A stretch of DNA of 64,000 nucleotides from Hexactinellida sp. DTS-2022 (GCA_028753945.1 JAPNXP010000016.1:1954001-2018000), one strand, 5' to 3'. Positions 40,750 through 55,882 are shown, counted from the first letter of the stretch. The notes: generated from the letters alone by a model not told the origin. Made by a program: numbers and translations.

Positions 40750-42065
40750 ATGAAATATCAAGAGCTCGCTACATACTTTGCCGTATTCTCAAGCTATATC
40801 GGAGTATTTTCAATTATATTCATCAGAGGATTTCCTTCCCCAACTCAGAAACAATTGATCGATGAAAAAATCCTAGATTACCAGACACTACCAATATTTG
40901 CCTCTATTTCACATTTGACTATAATCTTGGGTTTAATAGTGGCATCTCTGCTAGTTCAATTCAGTATTAATTTGCACACAGTCGCAACGATAAGTTGTTT
41001 AATTGGTGGATTGGGATATTTCTTTATTATTGTGAGCAATTCCGCATTGTATGTGATCATTGGTGTCGCCTTTGTTGGATTTTACACTGGTATTGTTGTT
41101 ATTTTCATATTTACATATATTGCAGAGATTACGTTGGTTAACCAAAGGCGAGTGTTAAGTGGAGGAATTGGCTTTTGTATAAGGATTGGATTATTCATAG
41201 CATATTTTGCAGGAATTTGGTTGTCATTTAGATGGTTGGCGGTTGTTGGTTTAATACAAATCAGTCTGTTTTGCATTTTGCTACAACTAAACCCTCTCTC
41301 TCCAGTATGGTATGTTCGACAGGGATTAGATGACAGAGCGAAAACAACACTACAGTATCTGCATGGTAGACAGTTTGATGCTGATACAGAAATAGAAAAG
41401 ATTAAGTCTCAGACACTCAGCAATAAAATAAGTTGGAAAGAGAGTTATAAAGATTTGAAGGACTGGAAAGTATTAAAGCCTATCTTATTAATGGGAGTTA
41501 TAGCATCATTTAAAGAGTTAGGAGGTCATGAAGCTATGGTGGCATTCTCCTCACACATTCTAGAGTCTCAACAAGCTATGGATCCCAAAGTAGCATCTCT
41601 CTTCTATCCAATATTCCTGATAGCGGGTGCAATCGTCTCTATCAGTATTCTTAACTACTGCAAGCTCAAATGGCTGCTAATATTCGCATCTGTCTTTCAA
41701 GCCATTTCTCACATTTCAATGGCAATCTATTTCCTAGTTTCTGAGAATTACTCCACTGTATGACAGAGTACTCGCACATATGTCACACAATATCATTCTG
41801 GCCAATATTAAATATTGCACTATTTGCATTCTCATTTGCACTTGGATGGGGTTTGGTGTATTACACAATGATTGGAATTATATTCACTGTGCATAGGGAA
41901 CTATCTGTCGCTATCACTGATATGATTGCAAACCTTTCATCATATATTGCTGTAATGGTGTTCTTTTATCTGCTTCACAGCATTGGAGGATTTGCAACAT
42001 TTCTTATCTTCGCCAGTGTTTACTTTGTTGCGATTGGTCTAGTGTATTTCATAATGAATATATAA
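40750..42065 (+). pseudogene. Sugar-porter-like MFS transporter with a frameshift
   Basis: Two overlapping frames, 40750-41763 and 41760-42065, together encode about 11-12 hydrophobic helices of an MFS sugar-transporter-like protein. The first covers helices 1-9 with a central hydrophilic loop (SPVWYVRQGLDDRAKTTLQYLHG, like the PESPRWL...A...L.. loop of GLUT and Tret1-type carriers). The second covers the last helices. They meet in tatgac, where the first ends TGA and the second opens ATG, so a single -1 shift would join them. Charged GR(R/K) motifs are poor. Either a decaying gene or one with a sequencing slip. No intron could repair the junction over so short a gap. Confidence 0.65.
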
Positions 42066-42167
42066 TGATCTAATTATTGCTATCAGCTCCAATTATTCCA
42101 AAAAATTGTTATCTTGAATATCCCCCTGTTTGATTATATTATTTAAAGTTAACTTAATTCATTTAAA

Positions 42168-43588
42168 AATCTCGATTGTTGTTTGTTTGTGTGTTTGTCC
42201 GGATTGTATTAAACTTTAATACAATCCGGACTTTAATAATTAAAGTAATAGGGGAATAGAAACAGCACTCAAAATTGAGATAGAGACCAACTTCCAAATG
42301 TTATAATAGGTAAACAAGTATCGGGTTTACAAATTTATATATGAATATTTATTGTTGTTGTTTGCAAAAAAACAAATTATGAAAATTCAAAATGAACCTA
42401 GAAGTTAGCTTTCAACGGGTATTATAGGTAAACAAGTAACTGAACACGAATTTCGATTTTAAAAAATTATAATATGAAAAACAAGTTCAAATTATATGAA
42501 AATCTTATAAAGTGAAGTACGTATATAACGTCCCTTGATACCATTTTCCATGGCAGAAAGGGTGAGGAGTAAGGCCGCACAGCGGCCGTTAACTTAAGGT
42601 GCGTAGCACCGATCCGTCGCAAAGCGACCGAGACCGAAAGGCTCGTTTAAATGAAATGTCGATCTCTCTCTTGGGGTACGTTTAACACGACCTAACACAC
42701 ATTTAGCAGATCCTACTATACAGCGTATATGTACATAGTAGGGAATCCCGACTTCTTTCAGCAGTCTAAGCAATATTATATATACGAGCCCTTCGGTCTC
42801 GGTCGCTTTGCGACAGATCGGTGCTACGCACCTCAAGTTAACGGCCGCTGTGCGGCCTTACTCCTCACATTTCTACCATGGAAATTGTAGATAGGGACGT
42901 TATGATTTTGATTTTCATTAATTTGTTTACCTATTTGTGTAAACAACAACAACAACAACAAAGACTCATATTAGAATATTATAAATGCGAAATTCGTATT
43001 CAGCACACTTGTTCACTTATAATACCTATTGAAAGTTAACTTCTAGGTTGATTTTGAATTTTCATTAAATTGTTTAGCTATTTTGAGTAAACAACAACAA
43101 CAACAACAAATATTCATATTAGAAAATTTTAACCGCGAAAATCGTGTTCAGCATACTTGTTTACCTATAATACCCGTTGAAAACTAACTTCTAGGTTGAT
43201 TTTGAATTTTCATTAATTTGTTTACCTATTTTGTGTAAACAACAACAACAAATATTCATATTAGAAAAATATAACCGCGAAAATCGTCTTCAGCATACTT
43301 GTTTACCTATAATACCCGTTGGAAGCTAACTTCTAGGTTGATTTGGAATTTTCATTAATTTGTTTACCTATTTTGTGTAAACAACAACAACAAATATTAA
43401 TATGAGAAATTTATAAACGCGAAATTCGTGTTCAGCATACTTGTTTACCTATTATAACAATTGTTTACCTATTATAACATTTGAAAGTTAGTTTATATCC
43501 CAATATTAATTGCGGTTTTTATTCCCCCATCACTTTAATATAATCCGGACAAACACACACACACACAAACAAACAACAATCGAGATTT
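42168..43588. mobile_element. Large foldback element with tandem units
   Basis: About 1.42 kb bounded by inverted repeats of roughly 45 bp (aaatctcgattgttgtttgt at the left, acaaacaacaatcgagattt at the right, each leading into gtccggatt). The right half has four direct units of about 148 bp beginning gtaaacaacaac (42939, 43087, 43235, 43377). Inverted copies of the same unit lie at about 42300-42440. Between them a near-perfect palindrome spans 42555-42880 (gtaaggccgcacagcggccg, gtgcgtagcaccgatc, gcgaccgagaccga and their complements). No protein is encoded. Relatives at 7600-8420 and 56430-56830. Confidence 0.8.
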
Positions 43589-44462
43589 AATAATATAGAT
43601 ATATTATATATTATATCCGTGGACCTCAGCTTTAGGTTTTTATAAGGACAAATATAATTATTTAGAATATTGTTATTGATATTGATATTGATGCTATGTA
43701 AACAGACAATCTTATAGATAAGCTTTTCCGTGTGTATACCAACTCCAAATATTGTAAATTAACGATCATTGAGGAACTGTACAACTCATTGAACCCAGAT
43801 GGGAAACAGTTATTGTATTGATTGGTAATTATTGGATGTCAAATAGACACAATGCAATGTTAGAAATATATGGCAAGACCATCCCTGCCAAATTTCAAGT
43901 CTGTAGCTCTTACCAGTTTCTCGATCAATTCTGAACAAAAAAAAATATGTCTGTTATAGACATGTCAGTACCATCACAGAATAGCTACATTTTTGTAATT
44001 AAAGTTTGGGTATACATTATCCCCGAACAGTTCCATTAATTAGATTTTGAAAAGTAAATAAGCATGAACATATTTTTATCTGAACTTTTATTATTAGTAT
44101 TGTGAAAAGTCCTAACTCGATAATCATTGGCGATAAACCTAAGTACCTTATTACAAAATTGTTATTTATGGGTTAGCATGGATATATTCATTTTACTAAA
44201 AGCAAACAAAACTGTCTTAAATGATGACTTTACGCGCACCCCATAAATTCCTTTTTTAACAGGGAAAAAATCCATCTATAAGTATCCATCAAAGAACCTT
44301 AATTTGTCCAAGTAATTGGGCGATAATTATCTAAAGAAAACAGGAGTTTTGACCTCAACTTATATACTTATATTAAAATGTAGTATAATTGTGTCCATTA
44401 ATCTATTTATACATGTATCTATGTATGTAAATAAGACATCCAGGTTTTTCCAGGTAAAAACA
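43589..44462. other. AT-rich intergenic, nothing recognised
   Basis: No supported feature apart from a short attgatattgatattgat repeat near 43670. Confidence 0.4.
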
Positions 44463-44840
44463 TCAATCATCAAATCCTTCTAGATCCGAGGAGGAATCTC
44501 CTGACAAGATTGTCTCGTCTGATCTTTGATTGGCTAACTCGTAGTCCCCATACCTCACTCTTCTCTTGAAGAATCCAAAGTTAATCTGTTTACACTTGTA
44601 CACACAATACCATGTGGTTAAAGGTATACATACACAGCTAACAACTAAACTACTTATTCCAATTCCAACTCCCAATCTTATCGTCACGCATGTACTGTTA
44701 CACGCGGTATCCTTATCTTCATAATGCTTCACATAGGAAGTGTACGAACCCGATTTACTTTCTGAGGCTAATACTGGCTGTATATAGCAAGAGAATAATA
44801 GAAAACCTGTTAATATTAAAATGATACTATACATTTTCAT
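44463..44840 (-). CDS. Small secreted/type I membrane protein, 125 aa, unrecognised
   Basis: I do not recognise the family. The N-terminus (MKMYSIILILTGFLLFSCYIQPVLAS) is a good signal peptide, with cleavage likely after LAS near residue 26. A short extracellular part follows (Cys at about 47 and 51, an N-glycosylation site NST). One hydrophobic segment spans about residues 54-80 (IRLGVGIGISSLVVSCVCIPL). Then comes a basic stop-transfer (KCK...FKRRVR) and an acidic, Ser/Asp-rich tail containing YGDYELA and ending DLEGFDD. The topology is coherent, which argues that it is real. It could be a single-exon orphan or a partial gene with further exons. Confidence 0.6.
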   Translation of the reverse strand: MKMYSIILILTGFLLFSCYIQPVLASESKSGSYTSYVKHYEDKDTACNSTCVTIRLGVGIGISSLVVSCVCIPLTTWYCVYKCKQINFGFFKRRVRYGDYELANQRSDETILSGDSSSDLEGFDD

Positions 44841-45210
44841 CTTTAGAATGGATTCATTGTATTTATAGCCACTTATGCTTTATAATCTATTCTATAAAAT
44901 GGTACAGTAATTTTAGTCGGCCTAATGTTAATTAAATAGTGACGAAATATATATTTGGTTAATTTCTGTGTATTTCATGGAAATCTACAAACTTAATTAG
45001 ATATAATTTTATTTGCTCATATGATCTCTAGACTACTTATTACTATAGTATAACTAAATTTAATAATTGGGGGCGATTGATAACGTTGTACGATGGATAA
45101 AAATGTGGTTGCAAATTCCTTAGGGATTTATCATTATGAATGGGCAGAATAATAATCTAATCTCAAATAATACATTCTACAGCACAAACCGTCAAATATT
45201 ATGAACAATA
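44841..45210. other. Intergenic, nothing recognised
   Basis: AT-rich spacer between the small membrane-protein gene and PGAP1, both on the minus strand. Confidence 0.4.
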
Positions 45211-47601
45211 TTACAACGCTTGTGTTATGGCAAATACCACGCTAACAATCATAGTGTACAACACTTCTGGTTCAGATAGCTTGTACATTGCATAGGAGTA
45301 CAATACAATTAGGCCTAGACTAACCACTCCATACGGCACGTGCAGGTTGGGAATAAGCGCTTCCTCCCCGCTGACATAGCGCATTAGCACGCCCACACTG
45401 CACACGGCCAGGTGCAGTTGGAATGTGTCGGACTGTAGCCTGCTCAGCCCAATGCGTCCTATCTGTCTCCACCATACAATCTGGGAAGGAATCGTTGTTG
45501 CTATTAGCCAAAGCAAGAGCACTAAACTCCAGCTTAGCAAGTTAGGGTACTTTAACTTGCAACCGATATAGGAAATGTGAGAGAGGAAGAACAGCAGCAC
45601 AAGTCCAAGGGGCGAGCAGAAATACGCCAAAACTGCAAGCACGAGAAATAATGTAGTGAATAGTAGAACTGGAAACTTTGTTTTGAACTTTGACCCCAAC
45701 TTGATAAGCCATAGGTTTACGAGCTGTAACAATTTCACGGACACACCAAACAATGAGAAAACTGCAAAATGGAATATCAACACTATTATCGACTCTAGCC
45801 CATACTGAAAGAACATGATGCATATGCATACAACCAGGGTTACCAGCTGTTCCTCCAGCTCTGAGAGGATATCTAAGCTCCACTGTATCACTATGGCCAG
45901 TAGGGCCCAGTGTGCTATCAGGTGCAGGTGTAGAATTGTAAAGTTTAATAGGGTCACCCACCAACTCGCGGTTATCTCAATCTTAAACTCACAATTATCT
46001 TCCAACATCCACAATGCAAGTTCAAACGTTGCAGGACTAAACCCTACCCTCTGTGAGCGTATGTAGAAGTCAATTGGTTGAGTTGTGTGTATCTGTTTAT
46101 CACTGACCCCGTCAGAAGTCTGTACTACAGTTAGTTTTTTAGATTTGCAGTTTTGTACTGTCACCTGGATTCTGTAGGCTATGTGCATCGGCCAGTTTGC
46201 TATCAGTTCTATGTTCGTGTTAATTGAGTGCGCTTTTATATTTAGTATACTTGAGTGTGCACCCAATGGGAAAGGTGTTGGTAGGATCTCAATGTGTTTG
46301 TCTGTATTCTGATTTCGTATCAGAGTCAACTCAGTTCCCAGATTTACATTGATGACGTACTTACGGTGTTCTATGGGAGTTAAATAGAATACCTTATAGT
46401 TAAGTCCAGATAGTGGGAGAATCTCGATCTGTTTAGACGGATGAAGTGTACAGTTATAATACTTATCTGTACAAACAATGAGAGTAGTATTAATGCTACG
46501 GGATACGAGAATGACGTCATATCCAGTGCCTAACACTTTGGGGCTCCAACATGTATTCCCAGATTCAATACTGAAACTTGTTCCGTAGGAATCTAACTGT
46601 TCATTGCAAGTGATTGTATTTGTTGATAGTTTTGGCGTTTTAAAACCGTATTTGATTTCATCTTGGAATATCTTTGCCACGGCTTGTGTATTCTTCATTT
46701 TCCCTGTCGAGCTATTGACACTGCCTACCAAACACTGTGCCAGCAGCACTTGCAGCTCTTTGCACCAAACGATACACTGATGATTCGCAACAGTCCACAC
46801 CCTAGGTATCTCCGTGGTTACGATTGAGAAGCTCCTGGCAAAGGAGCTCTCCAGCTGAATCAGATCGGAGGACACCTGCACATCGCTATAGCCGCCTCCA
46901 ATGGAGATTATAATAGGAATATCTGTACTCGGGTCTCGCCACACAGACTGCATTTGAATGTAGAACGCCTCCATCGAGCTGTCGAAGAGCAGCGGGGGCA
47001 CCAGGTGCGGCGTAGCCAGGGTTATTATAAGCGGAATGTCTTTGCTGGTCAGGTCACTCATCATTAGAATTCCCCGGGCAACTATTCCGCCCATCGAGTG
47101 ACCTACTATAATAACTTTATCGTGAATGGTGTTCTTGTAGAATTTATTTTTTAGGAATTTGATACATTCCGTAACGAATTGAGTTTGCGACCATAGATAG
47201 CCCCCGTGGAGCGCTGAAATCTCCTCGTTGAGATCTGCTGAGAAAAACGTGAAGCGAACTCTCTGTCCACTTGGCGATTGAGTTAGTCCTGCTAGATACA
47301 TTGTGTGTGTGGCTATAGACCTGACCTGTTCGTGGGACCCGCTGCTGCCGGGTATAAATAGGACTGGAGTGCCGAGGTTCTCGAGTGTATCGCGTCCCTT
47401 CTCCGTGTACAGGTACAGAGCGTAGTGCTTGAATTGCATACGGATTGTGTGGTCCAATGGGATCTGGTAGTAGCCAGGGCTCCCATACATATAGGACATG
47501 TCACATGTGAATTTGGTAGGCAGATAAGGTCGTTGGTCAACCCATATTAGAAATGCAAAGAATATTATTATGACAGTTTGCAATGGGAATATATTAGCCA
47601 T
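45211..47601 (-). CDS. PGAP1: GPI inositol-deacylase (PGAP1), 796 aa
   Basis: ER membrane lipase that removes the acyl chain from inositol of newly attached GPI anchors, needed for ER exit of GPI proteins. An N-terminal membrane anchor is at about residues 7-22. It is followed by the PGAP1 alpha/beta-hydrolase domain: VLFIPGSSGSHEQVRS (about 80-95) and the nucleophile elbow VGHSMGG with Ser169. The first third carries the signature CDMSYMYGSPGY. From about residue 550 there are six to eight hydrophobic helices, as in the family. Human PGAP1 is 922 aa, so the luminal middle is shorter here. Single exon, whereas vertebrate PGAP1 has many. Confidence 0.93.
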   Translation of the reverse strand: MANIFPLQTVIIIFFAFLIWVDQRPYLPTKFTCDMSYMYGSPGYYQIPLDHTIRMQFKHYALYLYTEKGRDTLENLGTPVLFIPGSSGSHEQVRSIATHTMYLAGLTQSPSGQRVRFTFFSADLNEEISALHGGYLWSQTQFVTECIKFLKNKFYKNTIHDKVIIVGHSMGGIVARGILMMSDLTSKDIPLIITLATPHLVPPLLFDSSMEAFYIQMQSVWRDPSTDIPIIISIGGGYSDVQVSSDLIQLESSFARSFSIVTTEIPRVWTVANHQCIVWCKELQVLLAQCLVGSVNSSTGKMKNTQAVAKIFQDEIKYGFKTPKLSTNTITCNEQLDSYGTSFSIESGNTCWSPKVLGTGYDVILVSRSINTTLIVCTDKYYNCTLHPSKQIEILPLSGLNYKVFYLTPIEHRKYVINVNLGTELTLIRNQNTDKHIEILPTPFPLGAHSSILNIKAHSINTNIELIANWPMHIAYRIQVTVQNCKSKKLTVVQTSDGVSDKQIHTTQPIDFYIRSQRVGFSPATFELALWMLEDNCEFKIEITASWWVTLLNFTILHLHLIAHWALLAIVIQWSLDILSELEEQLVTLVVCICIMFFQYGLESIIVLIFHFAVFSLFGVSVKLLQLVNLWLIKLGSKFKTKFPVLLFTTLFLVLAVLAYFCSPLGLVLLFFLSHISYIGCKLKYPNLLSWSLVLLLWLIATTIPSQIVWWRQIGRIGLSRLQSDTFQLHLAVCSVGVLMRYVSGEEALIPNLHVPYGVVSLGLIVLYSYAMYKLSEPEVLYTMIVSVVFAITQAL

Positions 47602-47814
47602 ATGTAATGGAGATGTAATTGAGAAATATATGAGGAGAAATATATAATGTGTTTCTTAAACCATAAGGTCTTATTTTAACTTGTTTGATCTTAAATATGG
47701 GACTGACTCATCCATTGTACCTTGTTATCTTGTTGGCCATTTTGAATTTTTGTCAAGTTATTTGATTATTACAATCTGGAATATGTTTGTTTTGTTATTT
47801 ACTAGGCTAGTTTA

Positions 47815-50441
47815 ATGGAGCCTATTCTTGAGACGAGAGAGAGTTTGGTTAAATCTTGGAATTATCTTCTGACTGAGAGTTTCAGCCTTGATTCATGGGG
47901 TCAGGTTATAGAGGCTTGTCAGGGCTACAAAATGTGAGTTGAGATTATCCTACTTCATGTATTGAAGTTATTTTACATTCTTTCTGTTGCCAGGTTATCT
48001 TGTAGTATTTCTGAGGCAATTAGCTATTCAGGACAGTTCTCTTACGAAGAAAAGGTAAGTACAGTCTGTTCCCTCTAATTGTCCACTTATTCACTTGTCC
48101 AAATAAACTATTTACTATATATCTGTAATAGTCCATATTCTCTAATAGTCCACTTTGGGCAAATGGCCCACTGGTGGACTATTAGAGAGAACAGTGTGAT
48201 GAGCTTCATGACACACAATATTATTATTACTTCGTCTCTTAGAAAGAGCTAGATCGATCGAGAGAAATTATTCAAGAGAGATCAAGAATATTAGAGGTAG
48301 CAGTGTTCTTATAGTATAATTCAATTGGTTTTTTGAATACATAATTCCTTCAGTTCGATGCTATAATTGTAGTGTACAGATCTGACAACGAATTCTTCAG
48401 AGAACCTAGATAGAATCAAATCTGTTATCCCTGGTATGTTATATACGTTTATACTTAAATTAATTCGAATACGGATAATGCGAAATATCAGTATACAAGG
48501 TTTATTCCCTTAGTCTATGCAAAGATGAAAATGTATACAAGACAATACAAATAATACGAATCGACGGTCCCCTGGTGTTCGAATTATCGAGAGTCTACTG
48601 AAGTTGTTTATTTCCTTATTGTTTATTGTAGTTTTTGAACAACTGGAGTTTGATCAACAAACAACTGATAACAATCAGTCAAATGAATTCTTGCAAGAAG
48701 AAACAATAAATAAATCCAAACCATCGACATTCCTTCAACACACATTGTAAGTATAATATGCCGGCAATGATGTGAGAATTATTTTTCAAATATTTATTGC
48801 TTTTTATACGCAACTCTACAGAGAATCTCAAAATACACAGCTGATACTCAATGAGGATAAAACACAAATAAGACAACATATTCACTTTAACAGTTAGTAC
48901 ACATTCATTCAGATTAACTGTACAGTAGAACCTCGTTAGTACGAACACTATTTCAGTCCCCTTCTAATTCAAAGCATTTCCAATGCAAATTTCACCGGTT
49001 AATACGAATTCGGGATAAGGTGAACGCATTTTGACGGTCCCCTGGTGTTCGTACTAACGTGGTTCTACTGTAATTATGTTGAACACCTATTTATACCATA
49101 TAACCAGAGGAGGGTCTAAACAGCTTATTGGCAGAGCCCACAGCAGAGCCTGGCATGTCCTATCTCAGTGTTAGAATAGAGAATATAGGACTCAAGAATG
49201 CGAAGTCTCTCACGGACCCTTATATCCTCATTTCTGTAAAAGGTAATACTATACTCATTATTTTGAACCTGTTCTATTCCTATTGGCTTATTTGCATACA
49301 AATTAACACTATTCCAAATGGCTTATTTGCATACAGATTAACACTATTCCTAATGGCTTATTTACATACAGATTAACACTATTCCAAATGGCTTATTTGC
49401 ATACAGATTATCTCTTTTCCATTAGATCGACTTGGACAGGACTTGAGTGCACCCCAGAGCACCCCGATCACTCACAATACAGACGTGTCTGCTCTCTTGT
49501 TCAACCAGACAGTTCATATACAGAGTAGCGTACAGGCTCTTGACAATGGTAATACAATATAGAATTAATTATTTGTATTTTAACATTCCATTGTTTCTAT
49601 TTGATATCCAATATACCAATCAACACGATTGTACAATTAATATACAGTAGAACATCGTTAGTACGAACACCAGAGAACCGTCAAAATACATTACCTTATC
49701 CGAAATTCGTATTAACCAATATCATTTGTATTGAAAAGGCTTTGAAGGAGACTGGAATAGTGTTCATATATTAACCTTGTTCTTATTAACGAGGTTCTAC
49801 TGTATATGTTGTCTAGAAGGGGGAATATACTTCATACTGCAGCACTTTAAGCCGAAGAGACGTAAGATTAGCACGAAGTGCTTCTCTATCCTAGAGCTGG
49901 ATGAGATCGAGGAGGGACCTGTTGCATTGGAAATGCAAGTTAAATTATTAACCGATTTACTAGAATAGTAGCCCCCCTAAAGTTTAACTTAATAATCGCG
50001 ATTAAATATATCTACACGTAACTAGGAAATCCAGGAATTTAATTAATTAATTATCATAGAACACCACACAACGTGAGGGGAGTTGGTAAATAGATTATTT
50101 GAATCTAGTGCATTTCCTCAAATAGCAGAGGCGTGCTGGGTCCAAGGGGTCCAGGCGGGATTATCTTCCAAAAGGGCCCGAAATTTTTTCGTGGGCACTA
50201 CGGGCCCACGGTAAGCAACTTTCCGGGTGGTCCGGTCGGGATTCCCGCCTACCATGTTTGGTAGGCGGGAATCCCGACTCAAATAATAGCCCCCTTAAGT
50301 AATACGGTTTACCAAATAGGTTTATATTTACTTATTTATTTTAGCTATAAGAAGCCTGTGGAGTATAAGAAAAAGAAATTATCTCTCCTCTCATCCAAGC
50401 CTCTCTACCTACATTTAACTCTACACATAACGCAGCATTAG
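47815..50441 (+). CDS. AIDA: AIDA (axin interactor, dorsalization-associated), 10 exons
   Basis: In vertebrates AIDA binds axin, blocks axin-driven JNK signalling and has a C-terminal C2-type lipid-binding domain. Exons: 47815-47933, 47994-48054, 48243-48296, 48373-48433, 48632-48746, 48822-48892, 49135-49242, 49426-49548, 49817-49934, 50345-50441. All phases agree and the product is 308 aa (human 306). N-terminal match: DSWGQVIEA. C2 part: EPGMSYLSVRIENIGLKNA, DPYILISVK, HFKPKRRKISTKCF, LELDEIEEGPVALEIYKKP, KPLYLHL. Intron 9 is an inferred GC-AG intron (aaat|gcaagt): only this border restores IYKKP. Exons 3-6 are short and weakly conserved, so exon 4 and 6 borders are less sure. Confidence 0.92.
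48062..48196. mobile_element. Pogo-like MITE abutting AIDA 5' splice site 2
   Basis: Starts cagtctgttccctctaatt and ends ctattagagagaacagtg, with a TA before it. It begins 7 bases into the intron, directly after GTAAGTA. Internal taatagtccac words. Confidence 0.75.
48923..49069. mobile_element. Pogo-like MITE (CAGTAGAACCTCG family), AIDA intron 6
   Basis: 147 bp with ends cagtagaacctcgttagtac and gtactaacgtggttctactg and TA on each side. One of the best-preserved copies. Confidence 0.9.
49274..49411. repeat. Tandem repeat, about 36-bp unit x 4, AIDA intron 7
   Basis: Unit aatggcttatttgcatacag + attaacactattcc, repeated about four times with small changes. Confidence 0.85.
49645..49802. mobile_element. 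Pogo-like MITE (CAGTAGAACCTCG family), AIDA intron 8
   Basis: 158 bp, ends cagtagaacatcgttagtac and taacgaggttctactg, TA on both sides; lies 14 bp before the exon 9 acceptor. Confidence 0.88.
50126..50278. repeat. Possible hAT-type element with terminal hairpin, AIDA intron 9
   Basis: Begins cagaggcgtgctgggtcc. The right part is a perfect hairpin (gtcgggattcccgcctacca ... its complement, 50235-50278). Flanks tcaaatag and tcaaataa match at 7 of 8 bases. The two ends do not match each other, so the boundaries are uncertain. Confidence 0.5.
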
Positions 50442-51814
50442 TTATAATACATTGATGTGCTATAGTGTGCGGTGAATAATTTGACTTTCTAATCAATTGA
50501 ATAAGAATATTCTAATTTTTTATGATTTATAAAAGAGGTGAATCCAGTTCTATTTAATACGTATCTTTGTTAAAAATAGTTTTCCTTATTAGGTATGATT
50601 TATACAATAATTATTCCTTGAATCGATATTGTAATTTGTAATAATTTCAAAGGTTAGAAACCCGATACCATTTCTTCTACACTACCCATTAGAAACTATA
50701 AACTGTTCTATTGTTCTCAAAACCACATTGCATATCTGTTTTATTCATTCGATTTACCATAGGAATTGTGCATGCCGAACTGCTGTTGAAATCTGAATAA
50801 GATATTCACATGATAATCTAAACCAATATGCTCACTATTATACATTTATGTTATATTTTAGTAATAAAATGTAAATTACTCCAACTAAGAACTTCTAACA
50901 CAGATATTTTATTGTTACTAGCTGTTCATTGTAAGGTAAATAACGTAGTATTTCGATTTACAAATATACCCACTTTGTATATTGCATCATTAATTAATGC
51001 CACTATAACGTATGTATTATCTTACATCAAAATATAATTATTTCTGACCTTTCTCCCATTACTGTTGTATTACATAACACAGTAATTTCAATGCCCAGCT
51101 CATTGAGCAAACAGCCCACACATCTGGATGATTTGTCATGTGAAAACGATGCTATTTTGAGATCAAAATAACATGCAATATATCCAGTTTCATGGACCCA
51201 ATAAACTATACAGCAGATTGTATTACTATTTCTATTAACAATTACTCGCTAATGTGATGTAGTATAAGATTGGCTGGCACACAGCTCCCTACCAGTCTAA
51301 TACCATTTCTCTTGTAGTATAAATTAAACTGGATTTAACTGATTAGTCGATACAACAAATATTGACGCTCCACAGTAGATTCTACTGTAGTTTTATTTGA
51401 AAAGTGAATACACACTTACTAATATTAAATTATGCAACCTATATTAATTAATTATAATAATTAATTCAATTATTAATTATTTAATTAATATTACTCTTGT
51501 CTTACACAAGAAAATAATCTGGTTAATGATCAACCGATTCCTTTTAAGGATTACGAACACTGCAATGATTTCATTCCCTTTATTACTAACGGCACTATGG
51601 TGCACTGTATATTCTACACAAGTATACCTACTATGTCTACATAGTAAGTTTGCAACCTTAGCAAGTCCGCAAATTTGCATGTATAAATATGCAGTGTGTG
51701 CTGTTCCATAGAAAAGCAGGGCTTCAATATTTCTACAAAATCCTAATCTCATAAGTTATAGCTAAGATACACAACTGAATATAATTATATTTACATTGAA
51801 TATTAGCTGTGTCA
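50442..51814. other. AT-rich intergenic between AIDA and PP1
   Basis: About 1.37 kb without supported genes or elements. A palindromic ttaattaattataataattaatt lies near 51445-51485. Confidence 0.4.
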
Positions 51815-55572
<3,758 letters not shown>

Positions 55573-55874
55573 CCTACTGATGTGTAATAAGTTTAGTTTG
55601 TCTGTTTTATATATATCGTGCCAAACCAACCTTTCCGAAAGGAGCTCATTAGAATTGGGCCTGTCTTGTATCCAATCTCCACAGCTGATTTTTAGCATAG
55701 CAGAGGTGTTATGTAGTTTGTACTATTTTAATTATTTGTTAAGGACTTAATTATATTCATACATCACATATACGTCATATATATCTGCGTTTGGTTATTC
55801 AGTTACTCGTGTATAGTTAGTTTTCTAAATTAAATTGTAATGGCTATTTATTGGTGTGTCATTTCCTTTTTACA
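55573..55874. other. PP1 3' flank
   Basis: AT-rich sequence after the PP1 stop; no other feature supported. Confidence 0.4.
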
Positions 55875-55882
55875 ATATAGGG

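Noticed and set aside
42939..43450. CRISPR-like direct repeats
   Set aside because: Units of about 148 bp with no short spacers, in a eukaryotic foldback element.
48354..48372. AIDA exon 4 starting at 48354
   Set aside because: This acceptor would lead to an in-frame TAG; the acceptor at 48371-48372 keeps the frame and family-like sequence.
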